Assembly (NCBI RefSeq): GCF_938020365.1
Contig: NZ_CALIIB010000153.1
Coordinates: forward strand, 1 to 23,321
Direction: 5' to 3'
Length of the DNA stretch: 23,321 bases
Source of the DNA: an uncultured Streptococcus sp.
Lineage (GTDB): Bacteria > Bacillota > Bacilli > Lactobacillales > Streptococcaceae
Shown here: in pieces, positions 1 through 6,799 of the stretch
How the letters are laid out: the number at the start of each line of letters is the position of its first letter
How positions within the stretch are numbered: position 1 is the first letter of the stretch
The notes under the pieces: generated by a model
The model's input: only the letters and a program-made list of their open reading frames with translations
What the model was told of the DNA's origin: nothing
Databases searched by the model: none
Position numbers and translations under genes: made by a program

Positions 1-1048
1 TAACTTCTACAAAGTTTCCGACATGGACATCCTTAGCCAGACTAGAACCTGGACGGATATGGGCGTAAGGCCCGACCGTCACTCCATCTGCAACGATAGA
101 TTCTTCAATCATAGAGCTGGTGATAACAGCTTGCTGACCAATTTCTGAATCTACAATATAAGTCCCATTGGTCAGAATCGTCTCTGCCCCAATCTTGGTG
201 TGACCTTTCAGAGTCACGTTGGCTTCAATTTGCACTTCAGGCGCGATTTCCACATCTACATCAATATAGGTCGCATTTGGATTAACAAAGCTGACACCAT
301 TCACCATATGCTGCTGGTTAATTCGGCGACGCATAATGCTTTCAGCTGTCGCCAAAGCCACGCGGTCGTTGACACCGAGACTTTCGTCAAAGTCTTTCAG
401 CGTATAAGCACCAACTTTTTCACCATTTTCACGGAAAATGCCAATCACATCTGTAATATAGTATTCTCCTTGAGCATTGTTGGTATTGATATTTTTGAGT
501 GCCTCAAAGAGACGGGTATTGTCAAAGACATAAGTCCCTGTATTGATTTCCTTGATTTGCTGCTCAAAGTCAGAGGCATCTTTTTGCTCAACGATTTTGA
601 TGACTTCTCCGTGCTGGTTGCGCACGATCCGGCCGTAGCCAAAAGGATTGTCCGCTTCTGCTGTCAGAATAGTCGCAACATTCTTATGATTGATATGAAA
701 ATCAATTAGATTTTTCAGACTTTCTCCCGTAATCAGGGGAGTATCGCCAGCAATAACTAAGGTTTGACCAGTTAGATTTTCCAAAACAGGCTCGGCCATC
801 ATAACCGCGTGACCCGTTCCCAGCTGCTCGGTCTGACGGACAAACTCTGTCTGACCTGCCAAGACTTGCTCGACCAGCTCCGCCTTGTGTCCGATAACAG
901 TGACAGTCTTCTCAGGCTCAATCGCACTAACACTACGGAAAACGTGCTCTAGCATGGAAATTCCTGCTACCTTGTGCAATACCTTTGGTAAATCTGATTT
1001 CATGCGGGTACCCTTACCCGCAGCCAAAATAACGGCATAATTTGTCAT
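1..1048 (-). CDS. glmU: Bifunctional GlmU (N-acetylglucosamine-1-phosphate uridyltransferase / glucosamine-1-phosphate acetyltransferase), 3' end missing
   Basis: Makes UDP-GlcNAc from GlcN-1-P, acetyl-CoA and UTP in the cytoplasm, feeding peptidoglycan and wall polymer synthesis. The reading frame opens at the ATG at 1048 and is still open at base 1, giving 349 residues of the usual ~460. The nucleotidyltransferase signature LAAGKGTRMKSD lies near residues 8-19, the Gln-Leu-Gly-Thr-Gly uridine site near 75-79, AGDTPL with the metal-binding Asp near 100-105, and GVNDR near 225-229. From about residue 250 the left-handed beta-helix hexapeptide pattern begins and runs off the window, so most of the acetyltransferase active site is not visible. 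An extended -10 promoter lies just upstream. The family call is secure. Confidence 0.97.
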   Translation of the reverse strand, partial: MTNYAVILAAGKGTRMKSDLPKVLHKVAGISMLEHVFRSVSAIEPEKTVTVIGHKAELVEQVLAGQTEFVRQTEQLGTGHAVMMAEPVLENLTGQTLVIAGDTPLITGESLKNLIDFHINHKNVATILTAEADNPFGYGRIVRNQHGEVIKIVEQKDASDFEQQIKEINTGTYVFDNTRLFEALKNINTNNAQGEYYITDVIGIFRENGEKVGAYTLKDFDESLGVNDRVALATAESIMRRRINQQHMVNGVSFVNPNATYIDVDVEIAPEVQIEANVTLKGHTKIGAETILTNGTYIVDSEIGQQAVITSSMIEESIVADGVTVGPYAHIRPGSSLAKDVHVGNFVEV

Positions 1049-1080
1049 AAATGAACTCTTTTCTCTAAGATATTACCCTT

Positions 1081-1109
1081 ATTATACCACTAAAAGAGAA
1101 TTTTTTAAA
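1081..1109 (-). promoter_or_regulatory. glmU promoter (extended -10)
   Basis: On the minus strand a perfect TATAAT (1081-1086) is preceded by TGG, an extended -10. The -35 at 17 bp spacing (1104-1109, TTTAAA) is weak, as is common when the extended -10 is present. It ends about 33 bases before the glmU ATG. Confidence 0.55.
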
Positions 1110-1356
1110 ATGCTAATTGCAGAAGCAGGGAATCGCACTTAAAGAAAAAGGTTCATTGACTAAATCACTCTGCTCAATTTGCAATCCTCCCCATCCAGAC
1201 CAATTCTTTAGAATCTTCTTGTGGAGCTTAAATACGTTTTTTCCTTCGTTTACACTAGCTTTGATAGCAGCAAATGACTGGCAGCTTATTCTCCTTAAAC
1301 ACTATAGGTCCATTACTTCTATTGTCTAAATTTGGATGGCAATTACACATTTAAAA

Positions 1357-1385
1357 TTGATAAGTAAAGAAATATTTGCTATAAT
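1357..1385 (+). promoter_or_regulatory. Strong sigma-A-type promoter with extended -10
   Basis: TTGATA (1357-1362), a 17-base spacer and a perfect TATAAT (1380-1385), with TGC directly before the -10 giving an extended -10. It points at the small gene starting at 1572, which would leave an untranslated leader of about 180 bases. It is among the best consensus matches in the window. Confidence 0.65.
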
Positions 1386-1571
1386 GACATAAAATCAAAT
1401 GTTCACCCCTGCCCTATGAAGTGCAGGAAACTCTCAAATCTGCTAGGACAATACTATTATTATGTGACCCATTTTGGGATGATACTATTCAAGAATTGAG
1501 AGCTCCACTGTCTAGTTTTCTTGTTTTTATCTGGCTAATTATATATTTAAAATTGTAAGGAGATCTTGGTT

Positions 1572-1856
1572 ATGATGTTTACTAAAAATCGCAAGAAGAG
1601 AGACGAATACTACCAACAGATTGACAGGATCTATAATAACGATAGTATCATCATTAGCTCAAAGTTACGGGAAGAGCTCCTAAATAGTGCCAAAGGGCTA
1701 CAGAAGGGGGACCAAATCAGTTATTTGGCATTTAAGTTGTATCCTTTTGTATGTGACGAGGTGCTCAAGAATAAGTCTAACGAATTGATCGCATTCAAAA
1801 AATACCTTGAAAAAACAAGATGGAAATATTATTGGGGAAGTGTGCTCATTCGTTAG
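1572..1856 (+). CDS. Small basic protein, possible enterocin-A-type bacteriocin immunity protein
   Basis: A 94-residue protein from the ATG at 1572; an adjacent ATG at 1575 is also possible. AAGGAG at 1557-1562 lies nine bases before the start. The middle is helical in character, with segments such as SSKLREELLNSAKGLQKGD followed by further amphipathic stretches. This resembles the short four-helix immunity proteins of the EntA_Immun family that streptococci carry as protection against class II bacteriocins, but the match is by overall pattern, not by an invariant motif. The C-terminus (WKYYWGSVLIR) ends abruptly, and coding-like sequence continues in another frame just downstream, so the gene may be truncated by frameshift. 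No bacteriocin structural gene is recognisable nearby. The function is a guess; that the frame is a real or recently real gene is more likely. Confidence 0.5.
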   Translation: MMFTKNRKKRDEYYQQIDRIYNNDSIIISSKLREELLNSAKGLQKGDQISYLAFKLYPFVCDEVLKNKSNELIAFKKYLEKTRWKYYWGSVLIR

Positions 1857-1863
1857 GGCATAA

Positions 1864-1992
1864 GTTGCAACTGGCACTTTTGAAAGCATTCAAGATGAAT
1901 ACGCAAATCATCTTCCAATATGGTATGATGATCAAAAACTCATAGAATCTCATAGTGGAGCTGGTGGGCTAGCAACTTACAGTTCACACTAG
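1864..1992 (+). pseudogene. Out-of-frame coding remnant downstream of the immunity-like gene
   Basis: A stop-free frame of 42 codons lies in a different phase from the gene that ends at 1856. It reads like authentic protein (contains ESIQDEYANHLPIWYDD, then a Gly/Ser-rich tail) but has no start codon or ribosome site. The intervening bases read sensibly only in the third frame, so at least two frameshifts would be needed to join it to the upstream gene. Either it is the decayed 3' end of that gene or a fragment of another. The protein family is not recognised. Confidence 0.35.
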
Positions 1993-2014
1993 TTGAGGCT
2001 CTGTGAGTTTTTTT
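1976..2014 (+). terminator. Possible rho-independent terminator of the small plus-strand unit
   Basis: CTTACAG (1976-1982) can pair with CTGTGAG (2001-2007), one pair being a G-U wobble, around an 18-base loop. It is followed directly by seven T (2008-2014). The stem is short and the loop long, so it would be weak. Confidence 0.4.
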
Positions 2015-2040
2015 CTTGTACCATATCTATAATGTAGCCA

Positions 2041-2077
2041 TAAAAAAGAGGCTGGGACTCTTTTGTCCCAACCTCTT
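2041..2077 (-). terminator. Rho-independent terminator of the Bsp-repeat gene
   Basis: AAGAGG/TGGGAC (2046-2058) pairs with GTCCCA/CCTCTT (2065-2077), leaving one internal mismatch and a short loop. On the minus strand the hairpin is followed by a run of T. It lies about 70 bases beyond the stop codon at 2148. The same AGAGG-TGGGAC style of hairpin occurs in the trxB terminator. A second hairpin without a T-run lies at about 2094-2113. Confidence 0.75.
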
Positions 2078-2147
2078 GAATGTAGACACTGTTAGCTCAC
2101 TAAAGTGGGCTAGAGTCCCATATAAATATTTTGTGACCAGCTACAAT

Positions 2148-5100
2148 CTAAGCTCTCACAGAGATAAATGGTGAACCTTCTGTATTATCTTCAGGTGCTC
2201 CGCTCTTTGAACCAAAGATATAATCCACTGAGTACCAACCGTTATTATTAGCATTATAAGGATCATAGACCTGGGTTTGGCCATTTTGATAGCCTCTTAA
2301 GACTATCTCATGGGTAACAGGATAGCTAGCAAATACGCTATTACCAACAGCTGCCATGACATGATGACCTGCTGCCAAAGCTTCTTTAAGGGCTGCTGAT
2401 GAATGCAAGACATCTGTGGTCAGTCCCCAATTCTGTGCTCCTTGGACAATCCCCTTACTTGACGTTCCAAATAGACCATTTCTATTAAAGGAGTCTGTAT
2501 GATTATAAAGGAAGTCCGCTACGGTTGTTGGTAAAACAGTTTGGCCTGTAATACCAGAAATAGTCATTGCTAATGTGGTAGGAACACAGCCAGTAGCTGC
2601 TAAATTATATTTTCCATAATATAAACCAGCCCATCTAGGATCACGTTGCGAATAATATGGCGTATCATAAACTCCTCTCTTGACTGTTGTAGTCGTTCCA
2701 CCGACGCCTACCAAACTACCATCATTTTGAACATAATAGAGGTGAATGTTGTATTCCCCAGTAGAATATTTATGACTAGAGGTGCGTACTAGGGCCTTAT
2801 AACTACCATCCGCTTGCCTTTGAGCCCGATACCAAACAATGTCATCCTGACCATTGACACTTGACCATGTTGGCAGGCTAACTTCCTTGACTCCTTTTGG
2901 ACTATAAACATTAGTTACTACAACTTCGAACGTGCCTAATCGAGGATTATTATTTTTAATGGTGATTTGTCCCGTTGGTTTAATGTGTTCTGAAGCTACA
3001 TTCGCTGTTGTCTTCGTGCCTCCAACTCCGACCATACGGCCGTCATTCTGCACATAGTAGAGGTGGATATTGTATTCGCCTGTAGAAAACTTGTGGTCAC
3101 GTAGATTAACCTGTGCCTTATAGGTACCATCAGCTTGCTTGACTGCTCGATACCAGATAATATCGTCTTGACCATTGGTGCTAGACCAAGTTGGCAGAAG
3201 CACTTCACGAACTCCCTCTGGACTGCTCACTCCGCTCACGACAACATCAAAACTACCTGCTGTTGAATTGTTATTGGCAATCGTAAGAGTTCCCTTTGGT
3301 TTAGCGATAGAAACAGTGGTTGTTGTGCCACTAACCCCAATCATCTGTCCATTATCTTGAAGATAGTAGAGGTGGATATGATACTCACCTGTGGACATCT
3401 TATGGTTGCGGGCTTGAATGCTAGCCCTGTAGGTGCCATCGGACTGCTTGGTCGCTGTGTACCAAACAATATCATCTTGGCCTTTATCACTAGACCAAAT
3501 CGGAAGATGTACGCTCTTGACACCAAAAGGACTGACAACATCAGACACAACAACATCGAAGCTGCCCGTATTCGGATTATTGTTTTCAATTTTCAAGCTT
3601 CCTTTAGGCTTGGCTGCTAAACTGAACTGGGTGCCTGCTACACCGACTAATTGGCCGTCATCTTGGATATAGTAAAGATGAACAGTATAGTCTCCCAAAG
3701 AATATTTGTGATCGCGAGCCTGAATACGAGCTCGATAAGTACCATCAGACTGTTTGATTGCTGTGTGCCAGACTAGGTCATCTTGACCTTTATCGTTAGA
3801 CCAAGTCGGCAGCTTGACTTCCTTGACACCAAAAGGATTGGAAACGTTAGAGACAACGACATCAAAGCTACCAGTAGCTGGATCGTTGTTTTCAATTTTC
3901 AGGGTTCCTTTAGGTTGAGATAGGCTAACTGTTGTTCGAGTGCCACCTACACCAACCAGCTGACCGTCATCTTGAATATAGTAGAGATGGACATTGTATT
4001 CGCCTGTTGATTTCTTATGATTCACCGCTTTGACGGTTGCTCGATAAGTACCATCAGCTTGCTTGACTGCTGTGTACCAGATCAGGTCATCTTGACCTTT
4101 ATCACTGGACCAGGTCGGTAACCTGACTTCCTTGACGCCATAAGGACTGGAAACACCAGAAACAACAACATCGAAACTACCTGTATCTGGATTATTGTTT
4201 TCAATTTTCAGCGTTCCTTTAGGCTGAGCCTTAGAAACTGTAGTCGTTGTACCACCTACACCGACCAACTGGCCATTATCCTGAACATAATAGAGGTGGA
4301 TATTGTACTCACCTAGAGAGTTCTTGTGGTGGGAAGCTTTGACTGTGACAGTGTAGTTGCCATTGGTCTGGCGCTGCGCCTCATACCAGACTAGATCGTC
4401 TTGACCATTGACACTAGACCAAACAGGAACAACAACTTTTTTCACACTATAAGGATCAGAAACTCCTGAGACAACAACATCGAAACTACCTGTGTCTGGA
4501 TTATTATTGACAATATCAATTTTTCCTTGTGGTTTGCCGATGGTAACAGTTGTTTTTGTGCCGCCTACACCGACCAACTGATTATCTTCCAAGAGATAAT
4601 AGAGATGAACATTGTACTCACCTGTAGAATACTTGTGGTCACGAGCTGTAACGCTAATTTTATAGGTGCCATCCACTTGTCGTTTAGCATCGTACCAGAT
4701 AATATCATCCTGACCATTCACGCTAGACCAAGTTGGTAGAGCGACTTTTTTGATAGGCTTAGGGGATGAAATGTTGGTTACATGCACATCGAAGGTACCA
4801 GCATTTGGATCGACATTTGTAATATTGATAGTGCCTTGAGGCTTGTCATCAACTGCACGAGAAATTCTCGCTTTTGGCTCAGATTCTGCCCTTGTTTCTG
4901 CTTCTTGTGGCTTATCAGAAGCAGCTGTCACAGATCTAAATGAAGCTCTCCCTGAAGAAATGTTTTCAGAAGGGACTGTTGCCAAATCGTTCTTAGGCTG
5001 TTCAATCGGCGAGTTACCCTCCTTTTCAGAGGAACTTGAAGCGACTTTTTCGTCTTTGCCTAAAGAAGCTTCAGATACACCACTATCTTTCTTTGTCTCA

Positions 5101-5291
5101 GAATCTACTTCTGAAGGCTTGCTAGCTGGTTCAGACTGTTTAGAAGCATCTCGATTAGTCACAGCAACTGAAGGCTCCGTTTGCTGCCTATCATTTGCTG
5201 CTTGATTTGTTTCGTCAGCAAAAACGCTATTAGCACTGGCTGCTAATAAAATAGCTGTACTAGCTAGATAAACTAATCCTTTTGTTTTCAT
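2148..5291 (-). CDS. Secreted protein with seven Bsp-like repeats and a C-terminal C39-like cysteine peptidase domain
   Basis: A 1047-residue exported protein. Residues 1-25 form a signal peptide (Lys-rich start, hydrophobic core, cleavage after SVFA) without a YSIRK motif. Residues 26-149 are a low-complexity Ser/Glu/Lys linker. Residues ~150-871 hold seven tandem repeats of about 100 residues, each with the core pattern GSFDVVVS, LPTWSS, GQDDxxWY, HK.S.GEY.xHLYY and LVGVGGT, matching GBS Bsp-like repeats. Residues ~876-1035 form a C39-like papain-fold domain with Cys902 in GCVPTT, His994 in THEIVLRG and Asp1010 in YDPYN as the likely triad. There is no LPXTG motif, membrane anchor or choline-binding repeat, so retention would depend on the repeats, which in this family are thought to associate with the cell surface. 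The ATG at 5291 follows GGATGGAG. The promoter carries a WalR-type box, suggesting control with wall hydrolases. The substrate is unknown: wall peptide or a protein. Confidence 0.88.
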   Translation of the reverse strand: MKTKGLVYLASTAILLAASANSVFADETNQAANDRQQTEPSVAVTNRDASKQSEPASKPSEVDSETKKDSGVSEASLGKDEKVASSSSEKEGNSPIEQPKNDLATVPSENISSGRASFRSVTAASDKPQEAETRAESEPKARISRAVDDKPQGTINITNVDPNAGTFDVHVTNISSPKPIKKVALPTWSSVNGQDDIIWYDAKRQVDGTYKISVTARDHKYSTGEYNVHLYYLLEDNQLVGVGGTKTTVTIGKPQGKIDIVNNNPDTGSFDVVVSGVSDPYSVKKVVVPVWSSVNGQDDLVWYEAQRQTNGNYTVTVKASHHKNSLGEYNIHLYYVQDNGQLVGVGGTTTTVSKAQPKGTLKIENNNPDTGSFDVVVSGVSSPYGVKEVRLPTWSSDKGQDDLIWYTAVKQADGTYRATVKAVNHKKSTGEYNVHLYYIQDDGQLVGVGGTRTTVSLSQPKGTLKIENNDPATGSFDVVVSNVSNPFGVKEVKLPTWSNDKGQDDLVWHTAIKQSDGTYRARIQARDHKYSLGDYTVHLYYIQDDGQLVGVAGTQFSLAAKPKGSLKIENNNPNTGSFDVVVSDVVSPFGVKSVHLPIWSSDKGQDDIVWYTATKQSDGTYRASIQARNHKMSTGEYHIHLYYLQDNGQMIGVSGTTTTVSIAKPKGTLTIANNNSTAGSFDVVVSGVSSPEGVREVLLPTWSSTNGQDDIIWYRAVKQADGTYKAQVNLRDHKFSTGEYNIHLYYVQNDGRMVGVGGTKTTANVASEHIKPTGQITIKNNNPRLGTFEVVVTNVYSPKGVKEVSLPTWSSVNGQDDIVWYRAQRQADGSYKALVRTSSHKYSTGEYNIHLYYVQNDGSLVGVGGTTTTVKRGVYDTPYYSQRDPRWAGLYYGKYNLAATGCVPTTLAMTISGITGQTVLPTTVADFLYNHTDSFNRNGLFGTSSKGIVQGAQNWGLTTDVLHSSAALKEALAAGHHVMAAVGNSVFASYPVTHEIVLRGYQNGQTQVYDPYNANNNGWYSVDYIFGSKSGAPEDNTEGSPFISVRA
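2679..4844 (-). repeat. Seven tandem ~300 bp coding repeats (Bsp-like)
   Basis: The repeat units begin near protein residues 150, 254, 357, 460, 562, 665 and 772, so each is close to 100-106 codons. Neighbouring units are similar at the DNA level, for example in the recurring stretches that encode GQDD and HLYY. This makes unequal crossing over and copy-number change plausible. The fourth unit is the most divergent at its end (WHTAI in place of WYTA.., and GVAGTQFSL in place of GVGGTTTTV). Confidence 0.85.
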
Positions 5292-5327
5292 ACGCTTTCT
5301 CCATCCTTTTTAGAATTGCACACCTTT

Positions 5328-5356
5328 ATTGTAGCATAATAGGACAATTATTACAA
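5328..5356 (-). promoter_or_regulatory. Promoter of the Bsp-repeat/C39 gene
   Basis: Minus strand: TTGTAA (5351-5356), a 17-base spacer and TACAAT (5328-5333), with TGC before the -10. The -10 lies about 37 bases upstream of the ATG at 5291. The -35 hexamer overlaps the WalR-type box. Confidence 0.65.
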
Positions 5357-5366
5357 ATTGGTAACA
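5350..5366 (-). promoter_or_regulatory. Putative WalR (VicR) binding site
   Basis: Minus strand: TGTTAC, five bases, then TGTAAT. This fits the WalR/VicR direct-repeat consensus TGTWAH-N5-TGTWAH at every defined position. It overlaps the -35, the arrangement reported for WalR-activated wall-hydrolase genes in streptococci. The match is seen directly; regulation by WalRK is inference. Confidence 0.7.
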
Positions 5367-5430
5367 AATTTGTTTCGTTTAATCCAAAACTGATTTGAAA
5401 CCTATTCTTTCTATTATGTAATTCGTAAAC

Positions 5431-5486
5431 AAAAATAAAAAAGAGCTGGGACAGACCAAAAATCAATCATTTTTTGGTCTGATTCC
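5431..5486 (-). terminator. trxB rho-independent terminator
   Basis: AGACCAAAAA (5453-5462) pairs with TTTTTGGTCT (about 5471-5480). Outer GGGA/TCCC pairs extend the stem. On the minus strand it is followed by a T-rich tract. It starts about 15 bases past the trxB stop codon. Confidence 0.75.
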
Positions 5487-5500
5487 CATCCTCTTCCTCT

Positions 5501-6415
5501 TTAATGCTCTGTGATGTATTTATAAACTTCTTGGCCTGCTACTGCTCCGTCTCCAACGGCTGTGGTGATTTGGCGTAGGTCTTTCTGACGGACATCACCA
5601 ATAGCATAAATGCCGTCAATAGCTGTTTTCATATGTTGATCCGTCACAATCCAACCAGCTTCATCGCAAATACCCAGATCTTTGACAAAGTCGCTAACAG
5701 GATCTAAGCCGACATAAACAAAGACGCCGCCAAAGTCTGACTCGCTGATTTGTCCCGTTTTTACATTTTCAAAAACCACACTGGTTACCCTACGGTCATC
5801 TCCTTTGATTTCTTTTACAACGGAATCCCAAATAAAGCTGATTTTTTCATTGGCAAAGGCCCGCTCCTGCAAGAGCTTTTGCGCCCGCAGTTGGTCACGA
5901 CGGTGAACAATAGTCACAGACTTTGCAAAGCGCGTGAGGAAAATCGCTTCTTCAACGGCAGAATCGCCGCCTCCGACCACTAAGAGATCCTCATCACGGA
6001 AAAAGGCACCATCGCAGACCGCACAGTAGGAAACGCCGCGGCTATTGTATTCTTCCTCGCCAGGAACTCCTAGATGACGATGGTTGGCACCAGGAGCCAA
6101 AATCACTGTCTTGGTCTCAAATACTTCATCCTCAGTAATGATTTTCTTATAGTCGCCATGGTCTTCAATTTTTTCAACTTGACCAAACAAATGCTCTACG
6201 CCTAGATTTTCTAGGGGCTCAAACATCTTTTCAGCCAGCTCTGGTCCGCTGATACGAGCATAACCGGGATAATTTTCAATCTCCGCAGTATTATTCATCT
6301 GGCCGCCATAAATACCGCGTTCAAGCAGGGCCACTTTTAAGTTACTTCTAGCTGCATAGAGGGCTGCTGTCATTCCCGCAGGACCAGCTCCAATGATCAT
6401 TGTATCGTACATCAT
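5501..6415 (-). CDS. trxB: Thioredoxin-disulfide reductase
   Basis: An NADPH-dependent flavoenzyme that keeps thioredoxin reduced in the cytoplasm. At 304 residues it is of normal length. The FAD-binding motif GAGPAG lies at residues 9-14, the redox-active CAVC at 131-134, the NADPH-binding GGGDSA at 148-153 with the HRRDQLRA segment at 171-178, and the second FAD motif IGDVR near 272-276. The protein begins with two consecutive ATG codons (6415 and 6412) behind GAAAGG, so the true start could be either. It has its own promoter immediately after the upstream DUF4059 gene and a strong terminator downstream, so it can be transcribed alone. Its position beside an amino-acid importer is conserved in streptococci as I recall the gene order. 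Confidence 0.96.
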   Translation of the reverse strand: MMYDTMIIGAGPAGMTAALYAARSNLKVALLERGIYGGQMNNTAEIENYPGYARISGPELAEKMFEPLENLGVEHLFGQVEKIEDHGDYKKIITEDEVFETKTVILAPGANHRHLGVPGEEEYNSRGVSYCAVCDGAFFRDEDLLVVGGGDSAVEEAIFLTRFAKSVTIVHRRDQLRAQKLLQERAFANEKISFIWDSVVKEIKGDDRRVTSVVFENVKTGQISESDFGGVFVYVGLDPVSDFVKDLGICDEAGWIVTDQHMKTAIDGIYAIGDVRQKDLRQITTAVGDGAVAGQEVYKYITEH

Positions 6416-6447
6416 CTTTTTCCTTTCTCTTTGTTGTAACTACTGTT

Positions 6448-6476
6448 ATTCTAACAAACTAACTAATCTTTTACAA
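6448..6476 (-). promoter_or_regulatory. trxB promoter
   Basis: Minus strand: TTGTAA (6471-6476), a 17-base spacer and TAGAAT (6448-6453). The -10 lies about 33 bases before the trxB ATG, and the -35 sits just past the stop codon of the upstream gene. Confidence 0.6.
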
Positions 6477-6480
6477 GTAT

Positions 6481-6705
6481 TTAAGCTTTAAGAATAACCA
6501 GTAATCCAAAAATCGCAAAAGACAAGATTGGAATCGTCATAATTGTAATCAAAAGAAGATCGTAAATTTGGCTTTGGCCTACCGCAAGAGTTCGATCCTT
6601 GCGACCGAACCGCTGCAATAAAAGCCACAAACCATCGGCAAGGCCTACCAGAATCGTCGTATAGATGAGACTTTGGATATAGAGAGAAAAAATCTTAATT
6701 AACAT
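6481..6705 (-). CDS. DUF4059 family small membrane protein
   Basis: A 74-residue protein with two predicted membrane helices (about residues 6-27 and 48-71) joined by a basic, hydrophilic loop (LLQRFGRKDRTLAVGQSQ). It matches the streptococcal DUF4059 family, which I recall at this place between trxB and the amino-acid transporter; the function is unknown. The ATG at 6705 follows GAGGAG at good spacing. It lies 94 bases after the ATPase gene on the same strand, with a weak hairpin between, so it may be the tail of the transporter transcript. An accessory role to the transporter is possible but unsupported. Confidence 0.8.
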   Translation of the reverse strand: MLIKIFSLYIQSLIYTTILVGLADGLWLLLQRFGRKDRTLAVGQSQIYDLLLITIMTIPILSFAIFGLLVILKA

Positions 6706-6755
6706 GTCAGCTCCTCAATAATCAGTTGCCTTAAAAAGGTTTTAGTCGAAAACAA

Positions 6756-6780
6756 ACCCAGCTGGTCTAGCCAACTGAGC
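6756..6780 (-). terminator. Weak hairpin after the transporter ATPase gene
   Basis: On the minus strand CAGTTGG pairs with CCAGCTG around a five-base loop, extendable with wobble pairs to about ten, and is followed by GTTTGTTTTCG. It could be a partial terminator that tapers expression into the DUF4059 gene. Confidence 0.35.
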
Positions 6781-6799
6781 TTTCACTTTCTCTATTATA

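Larger units (their letters stand above)
1049..1571. other. Intergenic stretch with promoters and short open frames, no convincing gene
   Basis: These 523 bases hold the glmU promoter (minus) and a strong plus-strand promoter at 1357-1385. Two stop-free stretches read somewhat like protein but lack a credible start and ribosome site. One is on the minus strand at 1113-1301 (62 codons, no ATG; contains a Trp/Gly-rich NWSGWGGLQIEQSDL segment). The other is on the plus strand at about 1421-1558 (45 codons from a GTG; contains LLLCDPFWDDTIQELR, then a hydrophobic tail) and ends at the ribosome site of the next gene. I do not recognise either. They may be remnants of older genes. Confidence 0.4.

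Noticed and set aside
200..709. 169-codon open frame on the plus strand across glmU
   Set aside because: It is antisense to a clear, conserved GlmU reading frame, has no ribosome site and no recognisable domain.
2148..2250. Sortase anchor at the C-terminus of the Bsp-repeat protein
   Set aside because: The protein ends PFISVRA, with no LPXTG, hydrophobic segment or basic tail.
2679..4844. CRISPR-like or mobile-element repeats
   Set aside because: The units are ~300 bp, in frame and protein-coding, without spacers; they are a protein repeat array.
4843..5205. 120-codon plus-strand open frame opposite the Ser/Glu-rich linker of the Bsp protein
   Set aside because: Low-complexity codons of the linker leave the opposite strand free of stops; the sequence is a Ser/Leu/Ala-rich mirror and not a gene.
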